Of a DNA stretch of 64,000 bases, positions 23,850 through 35,339 are shown one piece after another. The notes under the pieces are model-generated. The model searched no databases, was not told the DNA's origin, and worked only from the letters and a program-made list of their open reading frames with translations. The position numbers were made by a program, and so were the translations under genes. Numbering within the stretch: position 1 is the stretch's first letter; each line of letters begins with the position of its first letter. This stretch comes from Adiantum capillus-veneris (taxonomy: Eukaryota; Streptophyta; Polypodiopsida; Polypodiales; Pteridaceae), in NCBI GenBank assembly GCA_014529385.2, contig CM043971.1, positions 81,883,340-81,947,339 on the forward strand. The letters are read 5' to 3'.

Positions 23850-25470
23850 CACTTGTCGAAGTTAATGTAAAAGTGACTCAAGGTTCACAACTTGTGAAAG
23901 CAAGGATCCATTGAGGAATACAATCCACTTGGCTATGTTTCCTTACTTTATTGCATGTGACATTCAAGCATGGTCCACTTCTAATCTAGAACTTCTTAAT
24001 TTGAGGCATGGGGCATACATAAAATATGTAGCATATGCTCTATTGCCTCATAGGAAGGTTGGTTTCAAGGTGCACTTATCCAGGCTAGCCTATCTTGGAG
24101 AAATGATGGAGCTTGCTTCTCTCCTTGTTTCAATTGGGACTAGCTTGGACAAGTGGTGGACCTTTGCTTCTCTCTATGTTTCAATAGAGTTAGCTTGGAC
24201 AAGTGGTGACCTTGGAACAAAACCCCCATGTAAAACATATCATGGGTATTCCAAGTGATTAGAAAGATTACCATTTAAGATATTACCTTATAGGTTGGAC
24301 AACTGGAGCCTAGCTTGGAGAAATGGTGGACCTTTGATTCTCTCCATGTTTCAATGGAGCCTATCTTGGAGAAATGGTGGAGCTTGCTTCTGTCCATGTT
24401 TCAATGGAGCCTAGCTTGGACAATTGGTGGACCTTTGCTTCTCTCTATGTGTCAATAGAGTTAGCTTAGACACATGGTGGGTCTTCAAACTAAACCAACT
24501 ACTATCAATGTTTCCTAGCTTGGACAAGTGGTAGAGTGTTTCTCCTCTCTATGTTTCAATGGAGCTTAGCTTGGACAAGTGTTGGACCTTAAAACAAAAA
24601 CTCCATGTACAACATAGCATGGATTTTCTAGATTTCAATGGAGTCTAGCTTTAACAAATGGTGGAGCTTGCCTTCATCCATGTTTCAATGAAACTAGTTT
24701 GGACAAGTGGTGGACCTTGTAACAAACCCCCCCATGTACAACATATCATTGGTTTTCTAAGTGATGGGAAGTAATACCATTCGAGATATAAACTTATAGC
24801 TTGGATAAGTAGTTGACCTTAAAACCAAATTCATCATAATACAATGAAATACAGATCAGCCAATTCCTAAATCTTGAGACCAAACCTCCCATTCTATTAG
24901 AGATAATATATTGGATAAGTGGTGGACCTTCTATTATTTTCCCATGCTTAGTTTAGACAACCGGTACACTTTGCAGCTCTAAAGGTTGGATGAGTGGTGG
25001 AGCCTTGTTTCTATCCATGTTTTAATGGATCCTAGCTTGGACAAGTGGTGGACCTTGGAAAAAAGCTTCCATGTACAACATATATGAGGTTTTCCATGTT
25101 TTTAATGGAACCTCTTGGACAAATGGTGAAGCTTGCTTCTCTCCATGTTGATTTTGGAACTACCTTAGACAAGTGGTCGAGCTTTGCTTTTCTACTCTTC
25201 ATAATACAATGAAGTATAGGCTGGTTACATGGTGAATCTTAAGGCCAAACCTCCCATTTTACTAGAGATGATAGGTTGGATAAGTGGATCAACCATTTCT
25301 CCATGACTATATTAGACAATTAGTAGACCTAGCATCTCTCTATGTTGTCTAGAGATGAGCTTGGACAAGTGATGGGCCCTGCTTCTTGCTTCCCTTGGTT
25401 TACTAGTTTGAAGACTCCTTATATATACTTTTTTAGATCTAGCTTGAACAAGTGGTGGACCTTGTATCCA
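23850..25470 (+). repeat. Array 1 of the 20-bp TTGGACAAGTGG-type motif, mostly forward
   Basis: One reverse copy at about 23,850 (GGTCCACCACTTGTCGAAG) precedes a run of forward copies from about 24,110 (AGCTTGGACAAGTGGTGGAC) spaced 30-100 bp apart. Hairpin units (CTCCATGTTTCAATGGAG) lie between them. The last 500 bp (24,930-25,450) reappears at 31,370-31,880. Long frames through it are repeat-encoded and not genes. It lies 3' of the FCP1-like gene at 26,200. Confidence 0.9.
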
Positions 25471-26199
25471 CAATCTTAATCCATTACAAAAAAGTATATG
25501 AAAAAATAACTTAGGAATCTGGGTTTGAAGGTCAAGCAATTAGGTTCCAAATGCACATAATAATATATTTTCCACCCATAAGAAAAGAAAGTTAAATATG
25601 TTATTTCATACCAAATTGACAAAGGTAACGTCCAAGAATTCTAGCTTTGCATCTTATTAGATCTAAACCTTCATCAAGGTGACATGCATGTATACATCAA
25701 CTTTCAAGCCATTCAAGAATACATGCACTTAGATTCCATAGTTTTCTTTTCAAAGTCTTTTAGGTTCTAAAACTCTTTTACATAAAGGATGTAATGATAA
25801 AATTCTTGAAGCAAACATTTGTGCCCAAGAAAAAGATCCCTCTCACATATTTAAAGTCCATGAATTCTCTAATCCACACTTACAAGTTTTATTTTGACAT
25901 CAAACATCAATTCTCTCCTAGTTATAAATAAATGCAACCTCGATATGAATTGACAAAAAATGAATTTCTTTTACTATATGATCCAACATAGGCCCCAATC
26001 AAATAAAAAATGAGTCCCCAAAAATTTGGGTGCACTCTAGCAATACATTAGAGTCCCCTCACAATAGGATGCACTCCAATAGTACATTGAAGTCCCCTTA
26101 GAGTAGGGTGCACTCCATTGAAGTGTTTAAAAAATTGACACACCTTTGTTTTTTTTTAAAAAGGCTATATCAAATTATACAAATGTTGAAAGATGCACA
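25471..26199. other. Spacer between array 1 and the FCP1-like gene
   Basis: About 730 bp, AT-rich and without coding content I can see. The second FCP1-like gene has a spacer of similar length (31,880-32,598) in the same relative place, but the two spacers do not look alike in sequence. Confidence 0.5.
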
Positions 26200-26955
26200 C
26201 TAAAATAAAGAAAGCATCTTATGGCCATATTTATTCAATGCTTTCGTGTTGACAAGTACACACCAAGGACATAATTTCTTAGAACCACTGTACTGATTTA
26301 CAATTGTGTTGTATGTATAGACTCTCTTATCTCTTGCATACAACCATCCTACCAACCATGGAATTATTGTTCTCTGCAAGAAGTTTTGAAGTTGCTCGGA
26401 AGTTTGCCTCCACATCTTTGGAAATATAAGATATGTCCCCGGCATGTTCCACATCACCCTATATGGAGTGTCATCAAAAATTAAGGTATTGTTTGCATCC
26501 ACATTCTCAAATATCTTCCAAATATCACTCAAATTTTTGTGATAAACCCTTGTAAATCCTAACATGATATTTGGATTTAGGCAATTTGTGTTACTCATAA
26601 ACACCTTGAACTTGGTATACTGCTCAGGAAAACATTTTTGTGTGATGCGTTGCACCCTTGTTAAGTTATAGCAACTCCATATCCATAGCTCAAAGTATTC
26701 AGCACAAAAATCCAAAAAACTTTGTGCGCCTGGTCGCACCACATGATAAACTTCATCTTTATCCTCCACAAGTCGCATGTGTTGAGCCCAAGCTGGCATA
26801 GAATCTTCGTGTTTCATTTCAATTGTCTTGAGAAGTAACCCCTCTAGATCCAAGATAAGTACTCTTTTGATGTCCTTGAAAGCAAGTGGTAGGTGATAAG
26901 GAGGTGGTTGATTTCCTTGTACAAGGTCTTGGATGAGGTTGGATGGGTAATTCAA
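26200..26955 (-). CDS. FCP1/NIF-like HAD-family protein, altered catalytic motif (copy 1)
   Basis: FCP1-type HAD phosphatases remove phosphate from the RNA polymerase II tail and other proteins through a DxDxT nucleophile. This open frame of about 250 residues has RVLILDLEGLLLK near residues 31-43, so the first Asp is kept but the second is Glu and Thr is Leu. It also has VVRPGAQSFLDFC (RP..FL), an LWIWSC block, and IFDDTPYR near residue 158, the second acidic motif. Plants have an uncharacterised FCP1-like group with similarly relaxed motifs (DLNGLL...LLDDSPYK), which this resembles. The true start is uncertain: the frame opens at a non-ATG codon, an acceptor-like TTTAATTTCAG lies just upstream near 27,005, and an upstream exon may be missing. 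No stop or shift is seen inside. It lies between two motif arrays. Phosphatase activity is doubtful. Confidence 0.7.
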   Translation of the reverse strand: MNYPSNLIQDLVQGNQPPPYHLPLAFKDIKRVLILDLEGLLLKTIEMKHEDSMPAWAQHMRLVEDKDEVYHVVRPGAQSFLDFCAEYFELWIWSCYNLTRVQRITQKCFPEQYTKFKVFMSNTNCLNPNIMLGFTRVYHKNLSDIWKIFENVDANNTLIFDDTPYRVMWNMPGTYLIFPKMWRQTSEQLQNFLQRTIIPWLVGWLYARDKRVYTYNTIVNQYSGSKKLCPWCVLVNTKALNKYGHKMLSLF

Positions 26956-27296
26956 TAGTTTTCTTCAATTTATGCCAGCATATAGCCAATCCATTTTTCT
27001 GTAATGATTCTGAAATTAAAGAACAATAACACTTAATTCAAACACAACAATAGACATGAGTTTTACATTGTCTACCCTAAGGTTGTATTAGATACCAAAA
27101 TCCATCTATGATCTACTCATTAATAGAAAGAAAGTCAAATTAAAATCCTGACTCTTTTTTATGCTACACTCTCTCTTAGTCTCAATACCATGGAGTTCAA
27201 CTAAACTTAAGTCAACTAATAACTACTACTTGTTGTTAAAGGTATGCTTGAAGTGCATAAGGCTTAACCAATGCTCTAGTGTAGAATGGGTATTTA

Positions 27297-30200
27297 GGTC
27301 TCAAGGTCTACCACTTATCCAAGCAAAGATCCATTTAGATATGGAAACCCAATTTTTCTTAATATAATGATATAGAGTGGACAAGTGATGAATCCTGAGA
27401 CCAAACCACTCATGCTACTCGGGATCATAGGTTGGACAAGTGGTGGACCTTGAATGTAAAACCCCCGTGTACAGAGTATCATGGGTTTTGGATATTTCAA
27501 TGGAGCCTAGCATCTTGGAGACATGGTGGAGCTTACTTCTCTCCATGTTTCAATGGAGCTTATCTTGGATAAATGGTGGAGCATCATTCTCTCCATGTTT
27601 CAATGGAGCTTATCTTGGATAAATGGTGGAGCATCATTCTCTCCATGTTTCAATGGAGCCTAGCTTGGACAAGTGGTGGACCTTTGTTTCTCTCTATGTT
27701 TGAATAGAGTTAGCTTGGACAAGTGGTGGACCTTGGAACAAAACCCCCATGTAAAACATATCATGGACATTACAAGTGGTGAGAAAAAATACCATTCAAT
27801 ATATAACCTTATAGGTTGGACAAGTGGTGGACCTTAACACCCAATTATTCTTAATATAATGACATAGAGTGGACAAGTGGTGAATCTTGCGACCAAACCT
27901 ACTAGGAAAAGTAGGTTGGACAAGTGGTGGACCTTGAATGCAAATTCCCCATGTACAAAATATCACTCATGCTACTAGGAATAATTTGGTATTAAGATCC
28001 ATGTTTCAATGGAGCCTAGCTTGGACAAGTGGTGGACCTTTGTTTCTCTCTTTGTTTCAATAGAATTAGCTTGGACAAGTGGTGAATCTTGGAACAAAAT
28101 CCCCATGTAAAGCATGTCATGGGCATTACAAGTGGTGAGAAAATATACCATTCAAGGTATAACCTTATAGGTTGGACAAGTGGTGGACCTTAACACCCAA
28201 TTCCTCTTAATATAATGACATAGAGTGGAAAAGTGGTGAATTATGAGACCAAACCTACTAGGGATAATAGGTTGGACAAGTGGTTGACCTTGAATGTAAA
28301 TCTCCCATGTACAAAATATCATGGGTTTTGGGTATTTCAATGGAGCCTAGCATCTTCGAGACATGGTGGACCTTACTGCTCTCCATGTTTTAATGGAGCC
28401 TATCTAGGAGAAATGGTGGAGGTTCCTTCTCTCCATGTTTCAATGGAGCCTAGCTTGGACAAGTCGTGGACCTTTGTTTCTCTCTATGTTTGAATATGGT
28501 TAGCTTGGACAAGAGGTGGATCTTGGAATGAAACTCCCATGTAAAACATATCATGGGCATTTCAAGTGGCGAGAAAGGATACCATTTAAGATATAACCTT
28601 ATAGGTTGGACAAGGTGGACCTAACACATTGTTCTTCTTAATATAATGACATAGAGTATACAAGTGGTGAATCTTGAAACCAAACCACTCATGCTACTAG
28701 GGATAATAGGTTAAACAAGTGGTGGGCCTTGAAATAAAACCCCCTAGAGTGTTTCAATGGATCCTAGCTTGGAAACATGGTAAAGCTTGCTTCTCTCCAT
28801 GTTTCAATGGAGCCTATCTTGGATAAATGGTGGAGCATCATTCTCTCTATGTTTCAATGGAGCCTAGCTTGGACATGTGGTGGACCTTTGTTTCTCTCTA
28901 TGTTTGAATAGAGTTAGCTTGGAAAAGTGGTGCACCTTGGAACAAAACCCCCATGTAAAACATATCATGGGCATTACAAGTGGTGAGAAAAAATACCATT
29001 CAATATATAACCTTATAGGTTGGACAAGTGGTGGACCTTAACACCCAATTATTCATAATATAATGACATAGAGTGGACAAGTGGTGAACCTTGGGACCAA
29101 ACTTACTAGTGAAAATAGGTTGGACAAGTAGTGGACCTTGAATGTAAACCCCCCATGTACAAAACATCACTCATGCTACTAGGAATAATTTGGTATTAAG
29201 GTCCATGTTTCAATGGAGCCTAGCTTGGAAAAGTGGTGGACCTTTGTTTCTCTCTATGTTTCAATAGAGTTAGTTTGGACAAGTGGTGGACCTTGGAACA
29301 AAACCCCCATGTAAATCATGTCATGGGCATTACAAGTGGTGAGAAAAAATACCATTCAAGATATAACATTATAGGTTGGACAAGTGGTGGACCTTAAAAC
29401 CCAATTCCTCTTAATATAATGACATAGAGTGGACAAGTGGTGAATCATGAGACCAAACCTACTAGGGATAATAGGTTGGACAAGTGGTGGACCTTGAATG
29501 TAAACCCCCCATGTACAAAATATCATGGGTATTGGGTATTTCAATGGAGCCTAGCATCTTGGAGACATGGTGGAGCTTACTTCTCTCCATGCTTCAATGG
29601 AGTCTATCTAGGAGAAACGGTGGAGGTTCCTTCTCTCCATGTTTCAATGAGCCTAACCTGGACAAGTGGTGGAACTTTCTTTCTCTCTATGTTTTAATAG
29701 AGTTAGCTTGGACAAGTGGTGGACCTTGGAATGAAACCCCCATGTAAAACATATCATGGGCATTTCAAGTGGTGAGAAAGGATACCATTTAAGATATGAC
29801 TTTATAGGTTGGACAAGTGGTGGACCTTAACACATAGTTCTTCTTAATATAATGACATAGAGTGTACAAGTGGTGAATCTTGAGAACAAACCACTCGTGC
29901 TACTAGGGATAATAGGTTGGACAAGTGGTGGAACTTGAATGTAAACCCCTCATGTACAAAATATTATGGGTTTAGGGTATTTCAATGGAGCCTAGCTTGG
30001 AGACATGGTGGAGATTGTTTCTCTCAATGTTTCAATGGAACCTATCTTGGAGAAATGGTGGAGCATCCTTCTCTCCATGTTTCAATGGAGCCTATCTTGG
30101 ACAAGTGGTGGAGCTTTGCTTCTCTCTATGTTTCAATAGAGCTAGCTTGGACAAGTTGTGGATCTTGGAACAAAACCCCTTTGTAAAAAATAGCATGGGC

Positions 30201-31880
30201 ATTACAAGTGATGAGAAAAAATATCATTCAAGATATAACCTTATAGGTTGGAAAAGTGGTGATGGACCTTGACAAGTGGTGAAGGATACCATTTAAGATA
30301 TAACCTTATAGGTTGGACAAGTGGTGGACCTTAACACCCAGTTCTTTTTAATATAATGACATAGAGTGGATAAGCGGTGAATCTTAAGAGCAAACCACTC
30401 ATGCTACTAGGTATAATAGGTTAGACAAGTGGTGGACCTTGAATGTAAACACCCCATGTACAAAATATCATGGTTTTAGGGTGTTTCAATGGAGCCTGGC
30501 ATCTTGGAGACATGGTAGATCTTGATTCTTTCCATGTTTGAATGGCACCTATCTTGGAAAAATGATGGAGGTTACTTCTCTCCATGTTTCAACGAAGCCT
30601 AGCTTTGACAAGTGGTGAACTTTTGCTTCTCTCTATGTTTGAATAGAGTTAGCTTGGACAAGTGGTGGACCTTTGCTTCTCTCTATGTTTGAATAGAGCT
30701 AGCTTGGACAAGTGGTGGACCTTGGAATGAAACCCCCATGTAAAACATATCATGGGCATTTCAAGTGGTGAGAAAGGATACCATTTAAGATATTAATCTT
30801 ATAGGTTGGACAAGTGGTGGACCTTAACAAATAGTTCTTCTTAATATAATGACATAGAGTGTACAGTGGTGAATCTTGAGACCAAACCACTCGTGCTACT
30901 AGGGACAATCCATGTTTCAATGAAGTCTATCTTGGAGAAATGGTGGAGCCACCTTCTCTCCATGTTTCAATATAGCCTAGCTTGGACAAGTGGTGGACCT
31001 TTGGTTCTCTCTATTTTTCAATAGAGTTAGCTTGGACAAGTGGTGGACATTGAAACAAAACCCCAATGTAAAACATATCATGTGTAGTTCAAGTTGTGAG
31101 AAAAAATACCATTTAAAATATAACCTTATAGGTTGGACAAGTGGTGGACCTTAACACCCAATCCTTTTTAATACATTGACATAGAGTGGACAAGTGGTGA
31201 ATCTTGAGACCAAACCTATCAAGCTACTAGGGATACTAGGTTGGACAAGTGGTGGACCTTGAATGTACATCCCCTATGTACAAAATATCATGGATTTAAG
31301 GTGTTTCAATGGAGTCTAGCATATTGGAGACATGGTGGAGCTTGCTTCTCTCCATGTTTCAAGTGGTGGACCTTCAATTAGTTTCCCATACCTAGTTTAG
31401 ACAACCCATAAACTTTGCAACTCTAAAGGTTGTACGAGTGGTGGAGCTTTGTTTATTTCCATGTTTTAATGGATCCTAGCTTGCACAAGTGGTGGATCTT
31501 GGAAAAAAGTCCCCCCTGTACAACATAGCTGATTTTTTTTATGTTTTAATGGAAGAGAGCTTCGACAAATGGTAGAGCTTGCTTATCTCCATGTGGAGTG
31601 AAACTTTGCTTTTCTACTCTCCATAATACAATGACGTATAGGTTGGTTACATGGTGAATCTTAAGGCCAAACCTCCCATCTTACTAGAGATGATAGGTTG
31701 GACAAGTGGTCAACCTTCTATCATTTCTCCATGCCTATAATTAGACAATTAGTAGAACTAGCATCTTTCTATGTTGTCTAGAGATGAGCTTGGACAAGTA
31801 GTGGACCTTGCTACTCTCTTACCTTGGTTTATTAGTTTGAAGACTCATATATATACTTGCTTAGATCTATATACTTACTC
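27297..31880 (+). repeat. Array 2: long forward array of the 20-bp motif in higher-order units
   Basis: After one reverse copy at 27,297, forward copies of TTGGACAAGTGGTGGACCTT run to about 31,810. They are organised in higher-order units of about 330-500 bp. A marker phrase (AATATAATGACATAGAGT) recurs near 27,358, 27,850, 28,208, 28,640, 29,058, 29,412, 29,846, 30,349, 30,840 and 31,170. Each unit also carries hairpin segments (CTCCATGTTTCAATGGAG or CTCTATGTTTCAATAGAG) and phrases such as AACCTTATAGGTTGGACAAG. The ending block (31,370-31,880) matches that of array 1. Open frames within it are shadows of the repeat. Confidence 0.92.
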
Positions 31881-32597
31881 ATTAGCTAGGTTACAAGTAG
31901 GTATGTAATTTGTTAGCCTCAAAGGACTTTGAATATTGAATAGTAAGAAATTCAAGTGTTGGTTTGAAGATCTCTTGCTTATCTAAACTAGACTCTAACT
32001 CAATAATAAGTTTCTTAAGTTCCACTAATTGTCCTATCTAGGCTCCAAAAGAGTCTTAATTGGTTTGTGCTAGATTCTAACTTCCTTGATGGGGTAGAAT
32101 CCTAGAAAAATGAGGCACTATAAGTTTTACCTTAGCTCAAATGGATTTTCACTTAAACTAGACTGCAATTTGACACTCTAGTATCTTTGTCTCGATGGAG
32201 TTTAACACTAGATACATAGTAATGATATTTAAGCTTCATGTCTCTTCACTTGATCGAGATATGAGACCATACTTTCAAGGTCACCACTTGTCTTACCTAA
32301 AGACCAATGTGAGACATGGGAGCAATAAAGCCATCCGATATTGTTTCAAGGACTATTACATAGACAATCAATAACTTAAGTAAAGCAAAAAGACTTGGGT
32401 CTTTCACAATTAATAACTTAAGTAAAGCCAAAAGGACTTGGATCTTTGACAGTTTTTTTCAGACTAAAAAAGCACAATCTAATGCTAGCAAAACTATAAA
32501 TCACAATTGAAAGTTTTGAACAAGAAAAAGATCAGCAATCTTAATAAGAAGGATACTTTTCATTTCATTTGATGATTACAAATTAAAAGAAAATCTC

Positions 32598-33979
32598 TCA
32601 AGAAATTGATAAACAAAACATATAGGTGACTGCTTCATTATTTTGAGCAAAAATATCAAAATCTCTATTGATTGAGCTCCATCTAGTAATATCCTTTGTA
32701 AGATCCTGCAGGAAGGAATAAAAAGAAAGATTTGTTAGATACCATGCACATGAGTGTTCAAGCATGTGTATCAAGAATATATGACATGTCACTAGTACCT
32801 TAGGGTTGGTTTCTATCCAGCCTTAGAAGATTGTTCTCAACTTTCACCTTATTTATATAAGCCTTTGCTGTGGCTGCCTTCAAAACTCCTTTTGTGTTAC
32901 AACCCAATTGCCTAGCTAAAGTGGTCAATTGTGATGCCTTCATGCTTTTAATGGGTGTACGCTCCTTTGCCAAGATCTCTTGACTTTGGGCTCTTCTCAT
33001 TTCATTGCGGTGGCTTGTGTCACTTGCCTCTTCAATGATAGTTTCATCTCTGTCACCTTTTGCAGGTGGTATTCGTCTTGTAAAGAACACCTTAGCTTAC
33101 CAAACATCATTTTTCTACTTCCAATACTCCATGATTTGTTTGTATTCACTATCATTTGTCACTATAGGTTGTCCATAACGATTAGAAGCAATTAAATCAC
33201 GCACATCCCTTCTCTCATCAAGCTGAAACAAGTATGGCAGTAGCTCCTCCAAGAGCATATTGTCAACCATCTTCTCAGCATCAAATTTTGGTGGAGTGAA
33301 ATACATCCCTTATAAGGAGAGTCATCAATAAGCAATGTTCTTTGTGGATCACATTCAAACCCCATGGCAATTTTGGCTAGAGGCTTGAACATTGCCTCAA
33401 CGTTTGGATTGTCGAGTCTAAACAATTTTTGAGTTTGAGCGGTGTAGCAAACATCTTGCGACCAAATTGCAAAGAAAGGCAATGTATCCTCAGCTAAGTT
33501 GTTTAGTGCTCCAAGGATTTGACACACATTATTCCTAGTAGTTGTCGACCAAATTGCAACATTAAACCTCTGTAAAATAGTCTTCAAGAATTGGATGCAA
33601 CCTGGCCTGAGTATAATACATCTTTTTTAATCCATTTGCACTGAGTTGTGGTGTGAGGATGGTTGAGGGGAACGTTTCAACAATAGACCATTTAAATCCA
33701 ATATAACTGTAAGCATGGATTTCTCAACATCTACACTACATGAAGTAGTAGCAACTGGCAATAGCTCGTGAGTGGACTTTTCAGTCTCTTTTGATGTATG
33801 TTGCATTTTTGAAGCATCGATTTCTTGGTTCTCATTATTGCAAGCTTGCTCAAGTTGCACAACACTAGACTCTTGTATAGAAATATCATCCATCTTGGGC
33901 ACTTCGGAAACCATAGAATCTATGGATTCTATAGTTGTTGACTGAACCATAGGAGCATTATCCATCCCAGTTTGTGAAT
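32598..33979 (-). pseudogene. FCP1/NIF-like HAD-family gene, copy 2, broken
   Basis: The first exon visible begins at an acceptor (TTTTCTTAG) at 33,980 and encodes an acidic, Ser/Thr-rich leader followed by ILDLNGLLLKR (nucleophile motif, second Asp replaced by Asn). An in-frame TAA at about 33,627 interrupts the domain. It resumes with ILRPGCIQFLKTILQRFNVA and IWSTTTRNNV, then LLIDDSPYKG. A one-base shift at about 33,308 precedes the typical tail (PKFDAEKMVDNMLLEELLPY, ASNRYGQP). Further stops near 33,105 lead to MKASQLTTLARQLGCNTKGV at about 32,960-32,900, which could be a SAP-like helical DNA-binding motif (weak). A donor at 32,798 and an acceptor at 32,706 add a last exon (DLTKDITRWSSINRDF). 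This is a plant FCP1-like gene in decay. It is only distantly similar to copy 1. Confidence 0.65.
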
Positions 33980-34019
33980 CTAAGAAAACACACACACAAA
34001 TGGTATCTCAAAACCACTA

Positions 34020-34621
34020 GAATTTTATTCACCATATCTACATGTAGAACTCCTAGTAAGAAATTTATTTAAGGTAAAATCGTTGTTAGAATATTTGCAA
34101 CCATTTTCAGCATTTGTACACAAAACACTACTTGTCTAAAATACAATCTACTAACTCAACATTTTCCATCCTACACTTTATTAAAGATGAGTATTTAAAG
34201 TGAAAACTAAAAGCCACAACTTGTTGAGGAAACATGGATACAAGGTCCACCAAATGTCCAACCTAGACTACAAGCAAACAATTAGAAATTTGGCTTAGAT
34301 TTGAATTCAAAGGCCACCACTTATTCAAGTAAGATAACTCCACTTGTTTAAGACAGTAATGTTTGAAGCTGCACCATGTGTCCAACCTATACATTGATTA
34401 AATTTTGGTAGATTTATCACAAATCTAGAGTAGAATCAAGATTCTATGGCCAAGGTAATCAAATAAGTTAGACAACACACAAAGCATAAGAGCACTCTAG
34501 ATTCTCGTTGAGCATAAACTAAACAATAATCAAATGTTATATTCACTTGAGATTTCATCCATGAAAAATGAAAATGATGCATGTACTTGAAATTTCCATC
34601 CATGTACAATACTTTACAATG
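34020..34621. other. Spacer between SET exon and FCP1-like copy 2, with scattered reverse motif copies
   Basis: No coding content recognised. Loose reverse copies of the 20-bp motif occur near 34,240 (GGTCCACCAAATGTCCAACC), 34,310 and 34,370. This shows the repeat continuing in reverse orientation between the genes. Confidence 0.6.
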
Positions 34622-35178
34622 TCAAATAAAGTCATAGTCAGCAAATAACTCTTCTCCTGCTTCAACTTGACAAATAGTCTCAATGCATACATGGCCATAT
34701 TCTTCAGACTTGATGTGTGAAGAGGTGCATTTATGCCAAGGTGGCAAATTTGGATCAAATGTGTAGCGTACGTTGGGACAGACATTTGTACTGTGAGAAC
34801 TATTTATATAGCCCGACACGTTTCCTTCTTCTACAAAACCAATAATGTACGATTGATCTTCCTCTTCTTCTATGTTTGGATTCTCTAGAAGAGAATATTT
34901 AGAAGCTCTTGGAAATATTTTGCATATCTTTTTCCAGTCTTGAAATCTATACTTATGCCCTCCATAGTTTAGAATAGTCACACCACTTTCCAAGGTAGTA
35001 TGCACAAATAGCCCATAACGAGCTCCTTGAATACATGAAAGTCGCACTTCAAAATCCACACCGTTAATATGGAAAATTACATCTTTGGGAATAGGAAAAT
35101 TTGGTGTCACAAAAGGATCTTCATGCCAATCATAGTGTGAAATACATCTAGTTTTTATATCACTTAACTCCTTTGTGT
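34622..35178 (-). CDS. SET-domain module (protein lysine methyltransferase-like)
   Basis: SET domains transfer methyl groups to lysines, mostly on histones. The exon starts after an acceptor (TTTTTTGCAG, AG at 35,180-35,179) and ends with TGA at 34,622. In order it has GARYGLFVHTTLESG, where SET proteins have the AdoMet-binding GxG-F region; ILNYGG and YIIGF; GYINSSHSTNVCPNVRYTF, matching the NHSC.PN block; and GEELFADYDFI, the ELxxDY signature. The core motifs are recognisable but the pseudoknot block reads N-S-S-H-S rather than N-H-S-C. No Cys-rich post-SET domain follows. The preceding intron (35,179-37,759) joins this exon in phase to the methyltransferase-like segment upstream, so it may be the C-terminal part of a fusion. 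The intron is filled with the 20-bp motif in reverse orientation. Confidence 0.75.
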
Positions 35179-35339
35179 CTGCAAAAAAGAAGAAAATACT
35201 ATGCATAAAATAATGACAAGATCAAAGAAAGATATCATTATTTTATAGTCCAATAGGTCCATTGTATGGAGGACTTAGAGTGCCTCTTACAGGGTGCCTC
35301 CAAGGTTTCCAAAAAATAATATTATTGAAAAAAAAGGCC

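Noticed and set aside
27440-30272. Several open frames of 60-98 residues (MEPS..., ...SLDKWWTF...) in the arrays
   Set aside because: They repeat with the repeat unit, occur in both orientations and several frames, and translate the 20-bp motif and hairpin. They are not genes.
24060-31880. CRISPR array
   Set aside because: The context is a plant nucleus, unit lengths vary, spacers are themselves repeated, and no cas gene is present.
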